Assembly: GCA_016202435.1 (NCBI GenBank)
Contig: JACQOR010000030.1
Span: 1-35,452, forward strand
Source: Chloroflexota bacterium
GTDB taxonomy: Bacteria; Chloroflexota; UBA6077; SHYK01
DNA: 35,452 nt
Reading direction: 5' to 3'
Shown: piece after piece, positions 8,133 through 16,725 of the stretch
Layout of the letters: each line of letters opens with the position of its first letter
Position numbering within the stretch: position 1 is the first letter of the stretch
Program-made: the position numbers and the translations under genes
The notes under the pieces: generated by a model
The model's database searches: none
Told to the model about the DNA's origin: nothing
Seen by the model: the letters and a program-made list of their open reading frames with translations, nothing else

Positions 8133-9237
8133 GGAGCACCTCGGCCAGGGCGGCCAGCAAAAGGTCCTGCTCCGGAAGCGAGCGCACGCCAATCCGGATG
8201 CAGTCCGGCAGGCCGAACGAGGCGCAATCGCGGACGGCGAAGCCGCGAGCGAGCAGGCGCTCGGCAATCCCCGGGGAACCCACCGAGACCAGGACGAAGT
8301 TGGCGACGCTGGGATAGGGGTGAAGACCGATGCGCTTCAGACCGGAGGTCAGGTGAGCCCGGGAGGCAGCGACCGCCGTCCGGGCCCGATCCAGGTGCTC
8401 GGGATCCGCCAGGGCGGCGACGGCTCCGGCCTGGGCCACGCTGCTGACGCTCCAGGGCGGGATGACGCGGCGAACGACGTCGGCGATCTCGGGCGCGGCC
8501 AGCAGATAGCCGGCGCGCAGACCGGCCAGGCCGAGATCCTTGGTCAGTGAGCGAAGCACCCCGACGTTGCCCCCAGAGATCAGCGGCGCCGCGGATGGCG
8601 CGGTCTCGCACAGCGTGAGATACGCCTCGTCCACGACGAACAGGACCTCGGGCAGATCCTCGATGACGCCGCGCAGCTCCGCGAGGGGGGCGGGCCGCCC
8701 GGTCGGGTTGTTGGGGTGACCGAGCCAGACGAGCCTCGGAGAGCCGCCGCGGAGCCGGGCCGCCAGGGCCGCGGCATCCGGGAGGGGAAGGGGGCCGCCG
8801 GGAGATCGGTCGAGGGGCAGAGAGGGGAACGACGCGACCGTCGCACCGGTCGCTCGGGAAGCAACCTCGTACTCACCGTAGGTCGGCACGAGCACCAGCG
8901 CGCGATCCTCGGGCGCAAGATAGGCACGAGCGAGGGCCCAGATCAGCTCGGTGGAGCCATTGCCGGCGACCACACTCTCGGCAGGTAGCTGCTCGCGAGC
9001 GGCAAGCTCGGTGCGCAGCCTGGAGGCGCTGCGATCCGGATAACGGCTGAGGTCGACGGCGGCGACGGCCTCGGCCACGCGCGGCGACGGCCCGATCACG
9101 TTGCCATTGGCGCTGAAGTCCAGGATCGAGCTCGGGCTGGGATTGATTGACGCCGACGGAGGATCGAAGGACCCGTGGACCGCGGGGGTAAGGTTGGCGA
9201 TCCAGGGGACCGGGCGCGGCCGCCGAGGCGAGGTCAC
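8125..9237 (-). CDS. cobD: Threonine-phosphate decarboxylase-like PLP aminotransferase (CobD/CobC type)
   Basis: LDFSANGNVIGPSP, PTYGEYEVASRATGA, LGHPNNPTGRP, FVVDEAYLTLCE, LTKDLGLAGLRAGYLLA; GTG 9237 overlaps the cbiB stop (GTGA); encoded between cbiB and cobQ. Confidence 0.87.
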   Translation of the reverse strand: MTSPRRPRPVPWIANLTPAVHGSFDPPSASINPSPSSILDFSANGNVIGPSPRVAEAVAAVDLSRYPDRSASRLRTELAAREQLPAESVVAGNGSTELIWALARAYLAPEDRALVLVPTYGEYEVASRATGATVASFPSLPLDRSPGGPLPLPDAAALAARLRGGSPRLVWLGHPNNPTGRPAPLAELRGVIEDLPEVLFVVDEAYLTLCETAPSAAPLISGGNVGVLRSLTKDLGLAGLRAGYLLAAPEIADVVRRVIPPWSVSSVAQAGAVAALADPEHLDRARTAVAASRAHLTSGLKRIGLHPYPSVANFVLVSVGSPGIAERLLARGFAVRDCASFGLPDCIRIGVRSLPEQDLLLAALAEVLRG

Positions 9238-10229
9238 GTGAGGGCCAGGCCGACGAGCGCCGCCGCCAAGAGACCGACCACCCAATCGGCGATCCGGACG
9301 GCCCGCGGGATTCCCGAAGGAGCCGGGGCCGGGAACCGGCTGCCCAGCACGTAGTGTCCGGGTTTCTCCAACCGAACCCGAAGCGCGCCCGCCATGGCCG
9401 CCATCGGCCAACCGGCGTTGGGGCTCTCGGTTTGGCGGTGCTCCCGGAGCCCGACGGCCAGAGCCGCGGCGGCGTCGGCTCCACCGAGCCACGCGCCGAC
9501 CGCGAGGAGGCCCGCCGTCACTCGTGCCGGCACCCAGTTCGCCACGTCGTCAACCCGGGCAGCCACTTTGCCCAGGTACTCGTACTCGCCGTGGTAGCCA
9601 ACCATCGCGTCCAATGTGTTAATCGCGCGGTAGGCGAGAGCGCCGGGCACCCCGAACAGCACGAAGTAGGTGAAAGGCGCCACGACCGAGTCGCACAGGT
9701 TCTCGGCCAGAGACTCGATCGCCGCGGAGCTGGCCCGCGACGAGTCCAGATCGCCCGTATCGCGACTCACGAGAGCGCTCAGCCGGTGCCGGGCGCCGAC
9801 GAGATCCTGGTCCCTCAAGGCCGCAGCCACCCCGAGGGTCTCGGTCCGGAGCTGACGATAGGAGAAGCTGACCTTGAAGAGCAGAGCGCCGACGAGCGTA
9901 CCCGGCGGCGGCGCCAAACTTCCGAGCCAGGCCAGGGCGAGGGCGGAGCCGAGGGCGACCAGCCCGACCGAGCCGCCGACGAGGGCCGCTCCGAACCCCA
10001 GCTGGGCCCGGGGGCTGGCCCTCGGGACCAGCCGGAGGACGGCCGCCACGGCGCGGCCGAAGAGCGCGACGGGGTGCCAGCGAGTAACGGGATCGCCCAC
10101 CACCACCTCGAGCGCCAGGGCGAGGACCACGAGAGGCAGAGCGCCGTCCAGCATCCCGAACAAGTACACCATCGAGGCGGCGGCGCTCAACTCGATCCAG
10201 GATCGGGCTGCTCGCCAACCTAGACCCAC
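9234..10229 (-). CDS. cbiB: Adenosylcobinamide-phosphate synthase CbiB
   Basis: ALEVVVGDPVTRWHPVALFGRAV, VSRDTGDLDSSRASSAAIESLAENLCDSVVAPFTYFVLFGVPGALAYRAINTLDAMVGYH. The true start may be internal (MVYLFGMLDG... or MLDGALPLV...). Confidence 0.92.
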   Translation of the reverse strand: MGLGWRAARSWIELSAAASMVYLFGMLDGALPLVVLALALEVVVGDPVTRWHPVALFGRAVAAVLRLVPRASPRAQLGFGAALVGGSVGLVALGSALALAWLGSLAPPPGTLVGALLFKVSFSYRQLRTETLGVAAALRDQDLVGARHRLSALVSRDTGDLDSSRASSAAIESLAENLCDSVVAPFTYFVLFGVPGALAYRAINTLDAMVGYHGEYEYLGKVAARVDDVANWVPARVTAGLLAVGAWLGGADAAAALAVGLREHRQTESPNAGWPMAAMAGALRVRLEKPGHYVLGSRFPAPAPSGIPRAVRIADWVVGLLAAALVGLALT

Positions 10230-10335
10230 ACAGCCGGCTGATGCTCAGTGATCCCGGGCTCAGTCACCGCATGGCGGCCACGAACTGAGCGGCGGATACC
10301 GCCCGCGAGCTTGCCCAGGCCCGGAAAGGGACGCC

Positions 10336-10380
10336 CCCTCTCCCCAACCCTCCCTCGCGAGGGGGGGGGTGGGGAGAGGG
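10336..10380. repeat. Intergenic C/G-rich palindromic repeat
   Basis: ccctctccccaaccctccctcgcgagggggggggtggggagaggg. Confidence 0.75.
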
Positions 10381-10480
10381 ACGTGCAGCGGATGGGAGCC
10401 TCCATGCAAAGAACTGGTGTTCTATCCATGATAGCGGGTTGGGGCGTGGCTGGGTAGCGGGGGTAAGACGACTTGCCGGC

Positions 10481-10783
10481 TCAGTGGCCGGCCCTTGCTT
10501 CCAGCCAACGCTTCAGGGAGGTCTGGCTTTCACCGGAGCGGCGACCCGCCAGCAGACCCTCCACGCTGACGTCCTCGTCAAGGTCGTCCCAATGGATACC
10601 CTGGCCGCGGCCGATGAGCCGCCAATTGCGCCACTCGTCTGGCCGGCCGTCCAGCAAGCGCGGGTACCAAGTCAGCGGCACCGCGATCGCGCGGGCGTCG
10701 CTCAGCTCCACCGTGAGCGTGTCATCGCTCACCTCGACGCGGACCGCGTCGGGAACTTCGATCTCAATCCTGGAAATACTCAC
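10481..10783 (-). CDS. DUF2442 domain protein
   Basis: VEVSDDTLTVELSDARAIAVPLTWYPRLLDGRPDEWRNWRLIGRGQGIHWDDLDEDVSVEGLLAG is the canonical DUF2442 pattern. Confidence 0.85.
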   Translation of the reverse strand: MSISRIEIEVPDAVRVEVSDDTLTVELSDARAIAVPLTWYPRLLDGRPDEWRNWRLIGRGQGIHWDDLDEDVSVEGLLAGRRSGESQTSLKRWLEARAGH

Positions 10784-10995
10784 GCCAAGCCTCCCTCAGC
10801 TCAGACTGACGCTCTTCGACGAGTCGCTGGATGGCCCGCAGTTCCACACGTGTAAAGCCGCCGCTGCGCTCCAACCTGATGGGTGACAACCAGAACTTCG
10901 CTACGTTCCTGCTCGACGTGCACGTGTTCCGGCTCGCCCCCGTCGCCGGCGTAAAAGAAGAATCGGTAAGGCCCGAGGCGAAAAACGGTCGGCAT
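10764..10995 (-). pseudogene. DUF4160 domain gene, frameshifted
   Basis: First frame MPTVFRLGPYRFFFYAGDGGEPEHVHVEQER; a second frame from about 10912 down gives NVAKFWLSPIRLERSGGFTRVELRAIQRLVEERQSELREAWREYFQD ending at 10764, which completes the family. Confidence 0.7.
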
Positions 10996-11207
10996 TGTTA
11001 CCTACCATAGCCCGTAAGAGCGAAATATGCGATGGCTGCGTGACGTGGATCTGGCTCGCCCTGTCCATACAGGAAGCACTCGACACCGCGGAGGACGGGG
11101 ACGATATCGCGACGCTCCGGTGCGCGAACTGCGCGCTGCCACGGTACGGGCCGCGTCTCGCCCAGATGCTGACGCGGGAAGTATTCGGCGACGAGGCGGC
11201 CGCCTGA
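10995..11207 (+). CDS. Hypothetical small protein with two CxxC pairs
   Basis: ORF ...SEICDGCVTWIWLALSIQEALDTAEDGDDIATLRCANCALPRYGPRLAQMLTREVFGDEAAA; TTG start overlaps the divergent DUF4160 start; no recognised family. Confidence 0.25.
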   Translation: MLPTIARKSEICDGCVTWIWLALSIQEALDTAEDGDDIATLRCANCALPRYGPRLAQMLTREVFGDEAAA

Positions 11208-11269
11208 TCTATCGGCGAACTGAACGGCTAGCAGCTCCGCCCCGGCTCTGGCATCGTGGTAGGAATGGA

Positions 11270-11312
11270 CGCCCCCTCTCCCTGACCCTCCCCCACAAGG
11301 GGGGAGGGGAGG
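11270..11312. repeat. Intergenic C/G-rich palindromic repeat
   Basis: cgccccctctccctgaccctcccccacaaggggggaggggagg, same type as 10336-10380. Confidence 0.65.
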
Positions 11313-11441
11313 CCCCACACGGCCCACGCCCAAACCACTCCCGCGCCCCCTCCGCCGCAGTCGCCGCGTCACCACCGCGACAAGGCGGGAGGGGAGAAAA
11401 GACCCGCGCCGCCAGCGAGCGGCAAACAACGTCGCGCTCTG

Positions 11442-13811
11442 CTATCGGGCGGTGGGCGGCTCCATGGTCAGCCGCCCCAAGACCTGGCTGTCTCCAGACC
11501 CGACCGGGAGCCGCTCTCCGTCGGAGGAGCGATACACGACGGCGGTGACTGTAAGCGTGCTGGGTGCGCCGGGCGGGACGCGCACGACGACCGTGTCGGG
11601 AACCAGGTCTCCCGCGTCCCAACTACTGGTGGGAAGCGCGCCGTCCAACGGCGGGCTGTCGTGCTGGGCGACCAGCGACCGGTCCGGCCCGAGCAGCTGA
11701 ATCGAGACCGTGTAGTCGGAGGACGGCTGCCGAGATGCGAGCCACAGGAGTCGGACTTCGATCGGCTCGTCGAATCGCGCCAGCGTCGGAGCGATCTCGG
11801 CTCGGGCCAGAGCGATCTCGGTCCCGAATTGAGCAATGGGTTGGCCCGCCCAGGCCACGGGCGGCAGGAGCTTCAGCTCCCGGAGAACCGTCACGTCGCC
11901 CGAAATCACGCGATCTCCTGCCGCGGGAAGCCGGACCAGATCCGGAAAGCGATAGAAACTCGAGACCACCCGGTACAGGCCCGGGCGCGTGTTCGGTCGG
12001 AGCGTGACTTCAAAATCATCGTAGACGACGTCGCCGCGACGCCACAGGCCCGTGGAAGCGGCGCCATTGCCGGGCACGCGGTCGACACCGCCGGCCATCG
12101 CTCCATCCAGGCCGACGACATGCACGAACGCCCGATAGGAGCGAGGCACGTCCTGGATCGCCCGCCAGACCAGGCGGGCGCGGATGGGGTCGCCGAGCGC
12201 CGGACGTTCGGGGGTGAGGTCAGCGCGGACCAGCTCGATCTGGCCTCCAAAAGTGACGCGCTGATTGGCTCCGAGAGCGGCTGCCTCCGCCGGATCCAGG
12301 CGGTTGGCCAGGGTGTAGGTGGGCAGAAATAGCCCGGGCGGAGTGAAGACCGCGAGCCCCAGCAGCCCCAAGCTCGCCGCGGCCGCGGCCGGAACGCGAG
12401 CGGCACGGGGAAGGAGCGCCCGCCAGCCGCAAACCAGACCCAATGCTATGAGCGGCAAGGCCGGGAAGAGATAGCGGCCGTTGGGCCCGAAAAAAGTGAG
12501 CGAGTAGCGGACGATACCGCCCACCACGAGCAAGACCGCCGTGGCGGCGATGACGGCGTCGGCGGCCCAGGCGCGTCGGTCATCCCAATGGGTCCAGGCC
12601 CAGGTCAGGAGGCCACCCAGCCCAGTCGCGGTCAGGGCGAACGCCGCGCCCAGGAGCAGCGCCTGTCCAAAGACCATCTGCCCGGCCCCAAAGAGCAGCG
12701 ATCGCCAGAAATCTGAGCCGGGCGTCCACTGCGCCACCAGCTCGCCGAGAAAGCTCGCTGCGGTGATGGGTCGTTGGTCGATGGGCCACAGGGGGCTGGC
12801 TGAGAAGACTCCCCAGCCCAGCGGGTCGCCGTAGAGCGCCTGGTTGCGGGCGAGCCACCAGCCCATGATGGCCAGGTAGGCGGCAGCCGCCGCGGCGAGC
12901 TGACTGAGGGCCGTGGGGACGGCGAGCGGTACCGGTGCGGACCCGGCCTCTAGCCCCGGCAGCGCTCCCCCTCTCCCCAGCCCTCCCCCACGGGGGCGGA
13001 GGGGGCGTGCAGGCCGATCCGTGCCGCCCGGCGAAGCACCCTCTCCTCCACCCTCCCCCGTCAAGGGGGAGGGTTTGCTGGAACGCCACCAGACCAGAAA
13101 AACGGCCAGCGGAAGCAGTGCAAGCAGGACCAACCCGGAGGCTTTGGTGAGCGCGGCCAGAGCGAAAAGCACGGCCGCGAGCGCCACGTTTCCGGCCGTG
13201 GGGACGCGCAGGTAAAGGAAGAGCCGCCACAGTCCCAGAGCGGCGAAGGCGGCCACCCAGCTGTCGTGGTGGACGGTCGCGGCGCTGACCAGGAACCCGG
13301 GGAGGAACCCAACGGCTGCCATCGCCAGCGCGGTCGCCCCGGCAGATCCGGGAGCGAGCACCCGGCCCATCTGCCAGGTCGCGAAGAGCACCAACCCGCC
13401 CGCCAGGACGGACAGCAACCGGCCCACGTGCAGCCCCCGAATGGGGCCGTCGTAAGGGAACGTCTCCGAGGGGTCCCCATGGAAAACCCGGTTGTAGCCA
13501 CCGTGGTTAGGGTCGCCCCAGCGGAAGTCGGTATTCGCGCGAGCCGAAGCCTTCGGGTTCGACTGGTCCACAGGCGCGATCACCAGGGCCAGCATCAGGT
13601 AGTAGAGCGGCGGGTGGTGCGCGAGCAGCACCTCCTGGGGCTGCCCCTGGGTCGCCTGTTCCGGCAGGCGCCGCTCCGTCAGCAGGAACTGGGCGTAGTG
13701 GTAATGGTCGATCTCATCGACGGCTTCCCACGGAGGGATGACGAGGCTGTAGTAGATCGCCAGCAATGCGTAGAGGGCGATGATGACGGGATGTTGGGCT
13801 GCCGTTTTCAG
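11442..13811 (-). CDS. Polytopic membrane glycosyltransferase-like protein (PMT/ArnT type)
   Basis: IPPWEAVDEIDHYHYAQFLLTERRLPEQ...HHPPLYYLMLALV..., many TM segments, C-terminal beta-rich region. The ORF-track start at 14087 lies inside the MFS gene. No in-frame ATG/GTG/TTG after the MFS stop; CTG 13811 is a possible start. Confidence 0.7.
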   Translation of the reverse strand: MKTAAQHPVIIALYALLAIYYSLVIPPWEAVDEIDHYHYAQFLLTERRLPEQATQGQPQEVLLAHHPPLYYLMLALVIAPVDQSNPKASARANTDFRWGDPNHGGYNRVFHGDPSETFPYDGPIRGLHVGRLLSVLAGGLVLFATWQMGRVLAPGSAGATALAMAAVGFLPGFLVSAATVHHDSWVAAFAALGLWRLFLYLRVPTAGNVALAAVLFALAALTKASGLVLLALLPLAVFLVWWRSSKPSPLTGEGGGEGASPGGTDRPARPLRPRGGGLGRGGALPGLEAGSAPVPLAVPTALSQLAAAAAAYLAIMGWWLARNQALYGDPLGWGVFSASPLWPIDQRPITAASFLGELVAQWTPGSDFWRSLLFGAGQMVFGQALLLGAAFALTATGLGGLLTWAWTHWDDRRAWAADAVIAATAVLLVVGGIVRYSLTFFGPNGRYLFPALPLIALGLVCGWRALLPRAARVPAAAAASLGLLGLAVFTPPGLFLPTYTLANRLDPAEAAALGANQRVTFGGQIELVRADLTPERPALGDPIRARLVWRAIQDVPRSYRAFVHVVGLDGAMAGGVDRVPGNGAASTGLWRRGDVVYDDFEVTLRPNTRPGLYRVVSSFYRFPDLVRLPAAGDRVISGDVTVLRELKLLPPVAWAGQPIAQFGTEIALARAEIAPTLARFDEPIEVRLLWLASRQPSSDYTVSIQLLGPDRSLVAQHDSPPLDGALPTSSWDAGDLVPDTVVVRVPPGAPSTLTVTAVVYRSSDGERLPVGSGDSQVLGRLTMEPPTAR
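12966..13008. repeat. C/G-rich palindromic repeat inside the glycosyltransferase gene
   Basis: tccccctctccccagccctcccccacgggggcggagggggcg, same architecture as the intergenic copies. Confidence 0.65.
13038..13073. repeat. Second palindromic repeat inside the glycosyltransferase gene
   Basis: ccctccccc(13051-13059)-gtcaa-gggggaggg(13065-13073), perfect 9 bp arms; translates as KPSPLTGEGGGEGA. Confidence 0.7.
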
Positions 13812-13840
13812 GACAATGACACTTCTAGCCGCTTGCCGAA

Positions 13841-15139
13841 TCAGATGCGGCGGATTTCGGGGAAGCGCCAGGTGACCACGATCGCCAGGGTGAGCACCGA
13901 GGCCCCCATCATGGCCACGGTGAGCGGGCCACCGAAGCCCTCGGTGGTGGCGCCGGCGAGCAGCGTTCCCGCCGGAGTCAGGCCGAACTCCAGCATGTAG
14001 ATGCTGGTCACCCGGCCCCGCAGCTCGTCCGGGATGATCTGCTGGATCATCGCATTGGTGATCGAGCCGAAGAAGATGTGGAAGCATCCCACCCCGAACA
14101 GGGCGGCGAGCGCGAAACGGAGCTCCGTCGTCTGGGAGAACAAGATCAGGGAGATGCCCAGCAGCACCAGTGCGCCGAGGAGGAAGGGGCCGCGGCGCTC
14201 CATCCTATAAGCGTACGACGCGACGAACAGGGTGGAGACCACGGCGCCCAGGCCGGGCGCGGCGAGCATGAGCCCCAGTGCGTCCGGGCCGAGGCCGAGC
14301 ACGTCGCGCGCAAACACGGGCATGAGCGACATGTAGGGCAGGGCCAGGATGCTGGGAATCAAGGTGAGCAGCAGCAGCGCGAGCACCGTGGGAGTCGCTC
14401 GAACGTAAGCGAGCCCCTCGCGCAAGTTCTGTAGGACCGACTCGGCCCCGGCCAGGGAAGGGGTGGGCGGCACGCGCATCAGGTAGACGACAACCAGCAC
14501 CGCCGCGTAGGCGGCGGCCTGGACGAAGAAATTGCCGCCGGCTCCGAATACGGCGATGAGCACGCCGCCCAGCGAGGGGCCGATCACCTTGGTCAGGTTG
14601 AAGCCCAAGGAGTTCAGGGCAATCGCATTCATGAGGTCATCTTCGGGGACGACGTTGGGCACGAGGGCCATCCGCGCCGGCTGGTTGAACGACCAGGCAG
14701 TGCCGGTGGCGATCGTGAACACGAACAGGTGCCATACTTGCAGCTGCCCGGACACGACGATCGTCCCCATAACGACCGCGGCCGCGACCAGGAACGACTC
14801 CGCGGCCAGGATGATCACGCGGCGGTCCACTCGGTCAGCGATGACTCCCGCGGTGGGGCTGACGACCAGGAACGGCAGCGCCCGGACCGCGCCAATCAGT
14901 CCCAGGAGGGCGGCCGAAGAGGTGAGATCGTACACCAGCCAGCCGAGGGTGACCTGCTGGATCCACTGGCCCGCGCTCATGAAGCAGGTGCCCAGCCACA
15001 GGAGGCGGAAGTCGCGGTGGCGCAGCGAGGCGAAGGTCGCCAGGCCCACCGGCGCAGCTTCGTGGCCCTCGATTGCGGCGGCGGCTGTTGCTACGAGGGG
15101 GACAGACTGAGCCCGTATCGTAGGCTCGCCGGTGGCCAT
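13841..15139 (-). CDS. MFS transporter (DUF/MFS_3 enterobactin-exporter-like)
   Basis: SLRHRDFRLLWLGTCFMSAGQWIQQVTLGWLVYDLTSSAALLGLIGAVRALPFLVVSPTAGVIADRVDRR; PDELRGRVTSIYML. Confidence 0.9.
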   Translation of the reverse strand: MATGEPTIRAQSVPLVATAAAAIEGHEAAPVGLATFASLRHRDFRLLWLGTCFMSAGQWIQQVTLGWLVYDLTSSAALLGLIGAVRALPFLVVSPTAGVIADRVDRRVIILAAESFLVAAAVVMGTIVVSGQLQVWHLFVFTIATGTAWSFNQPARMALVPNVVPEDDLMNAIALNSLGFNLTKVIGPSLGGVLIAVFGAGGNFFVQAAAYAAVLVVVYLMRVPPTPSLAGAESVLQNLREGLAYVRATPTVLALLLLTLIPSILALPYMSLMPVFARDVLGLGPDALGLMLAAPGLGAVVSTLFVASYAYRMERRGPFLLGALVLLGISLILFSQTTELRFALAALFGVGCFHIFFGSITNAMIQQIIPDELRGRVTSIYMLEFGLTPAGTLLAGATTEGFGGPLTVAMMGASVLTLAIVVTWRFPEIRRI

Positions 15140-15265
15140 AAGCCAGTTTAGGCGGCACCCACGAACGCAGTCAACGAATGCTCCAGAACGCCCCCTCCCT
15201 CGCTCGGAGGCCTTGCCCAAGAAATGCTTAGCGGGGCAGCTTAGAGCATGGCCAGGCAGGTTTGT

Positions 15266-15300
15266 TCCTCGCCCATCGCAGTGGGAGAGGCGAGGTGAGG
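15266..15300. repeat. Intergenic palindromic repeat
   Basis: cctcgcccatcgcagtgggagaggcgagg. Confidence 0.55.
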
Positions 15301-15349
15301 GCACCTCGTTCGTAACAAGCAAGCTGGATTCCGCCAACAAATGCCCTTA

Positions 15350-15386
15350 CCCCTCCTTCTCCCGCCACGGCAGGAGAGGGAGATGG
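15350..15386. repeat. Palindromic repeat overlapping the start of the PLD-family gene
   Basis: acccctccttctcccgccacggcaggagagggagatgg; the gene's SD (aggaga) and ATG lie in the right arm. Confidence 0.5.
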
Positions 15387-16549
15387 TCCGATTGCCAATG
15401 AAACCGGGCCGTAGCTCGAGGATCATCGGGTCGCTCCCGGTGATCGCGCTGGCCCTGGCGGCCGTCCTGTGGCGGGTGGCGTTTCCCGATGCGCTACCGG
15501 CTCCGATTGCGACGCCGGCGCAGTCCCTCCCTGGGTACCAGGCAGCAACTCCGGGCGACGGGGTCCTCCGCGGCGCCTGGTACGAGCTGGCTTTCACCCA
15601 ACCGACCGCTGCCGCGAACCCTGAGGAAAGCGCGGTCGAGCGGCTGCTCATCGAGATGGTGGACCGATCCCAGCAGACTCTCGACGTGGCGATTCACGAC
15701 CTCGACCTGGAGCGCGTCACCGAGAGCTTCGCGCGGGCAGCGCAACGCGGCGTGCGGGTGCGGATGGTGGCCGAATCAACGATTGTGGGTAGCACCGACC
15801 GTCGCACCCAGCTGCAAGTGCAGCGGCTTCGAGACGCCGACATCCCCATCGTCGTGGATGGCGCGAGCCACACCATGCACCACAAGTTCGTGGTGGCTGA
15901 TGGCCGGTGGGTCCAGACGGGCTCATGGAACTACACGTTCAGCGAGACGTACCGGAACAACAACAACGCCATCGTGATCGAGTCTCGCGAGCTGGCCGCG
16001 AACTTTACCAGTGAGTTCGAGAAGATGTTCCTGCAGGGGCGATTCGGGAGCGCGAAGCCCCGCGGAGTGCCCTATCCGGTTCTGGGTCTCGCCGGCGCGC
16101 GGGTGGAGAACTACTTCTCACCGGCAGATCGGTCGGCCAGCCACGTCATCCGATGGCTCGGAGCGGCGCAACAGCGGGTGCGATTCCTGGCCTTCTCCTT
16201 CACCCACGACGGCATTGGCGACGCCATCCTGGAACGGGCCCGGTCTGGGGTCGCGGTCGGCGGCGTGTTCGAAGCATCGGCCACGCGGGACCAGTATTCC
16301 GAGTACGCCCGCTTGAAGTCCGCCGGCCTCGACGTGCTGCTGGACACGAACCCGTTCAACCTGCACCACAAGGTGATGGTCCTCGACGGGCGGGTCACGA
16401 TCTTTGGGTCGTTCAACTTCTCGGCCAGCGCGGACCGCGAGAACGACGAGAACCTGCTGATCGTGGAGGACCCGGGGTTGGCGGCAGCGTTCGAGGCCGA
16501 GTACGAGCGCATCAGGGCGCAAGCGCTGGGGCGCAACGGGCGGCCCTAG
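15383..16549 (+). CDS. Phospholipase D-like protein with two HKD-type motifs
   Basis: MHHKFVVADGRWVQTGSWNYT and LHHKVMVLDGRVTIFGSFNFS; N-terminal signal/TM segment. Confidence 0.87.
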   Translation: MVRLPMKPGRSSRIIGSLPVIALALAAVLWRVAFPDALPAPIATPAQSLPGYQAATPGDGVLRGAWYELAFTQPTAAANPEESAVERLLIEMVDRSQQTLDVAIHDLDLERVTESFARAAQRGVRVRMVAESTIVGSTDRRTQLQVQRLRDADIPIVVDGASHTMHHKFVVADGRWVQTGSWNYTFSETYRNNNNAIVIESRELAANFTSEFEKMFLQGRFGSAKPRGVPYPVLGLAGARVENYFSPADRSASHVIRWLGAAQQRVRFLAFSFTHDGIGDAILERARSGVAVGGVFEASATRDQYSEYARLKSAGLDVLLDTNPFNLHHKVMVLDGRVTIFGSFNFSASADRENDENLLIVEDPGLAAAFEAEYERIRAQALGRNGRP

Positions 16550-16725
16550 GTTGACGGTGCCAAGGTGCGTTTCCTAGCGCGGGGGCTTGTCCCCCGCCAT
16601 TCTTGAGCGGGCCACCCACCAGTCGCCTGCGCTACGACTCGAACTACCAAGGTAGGCGATTAGCCTCATTCCGCCTATAGGACCGCCGTACAATGCCCTT
16701 TTTGACCCAGAAGACGAGGTGAGGT

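Noticed and set aside
10229-10480. Possible cobalamin riboswitch upstream of cbiB
   Set aside because: Minus-strand sequence has some GC-rich stems but no recognisable B12 box (GCCACTG context) or core consensus; the region is dominated by the palindromic repeat.
16579-16597. gcgggggcttgtcccccgc hairpin after the PLD gene as terminator
   Set aside because: Stem is good but no T-run follows; may be another small palindrome or a protein-binding stem, function unsupported.
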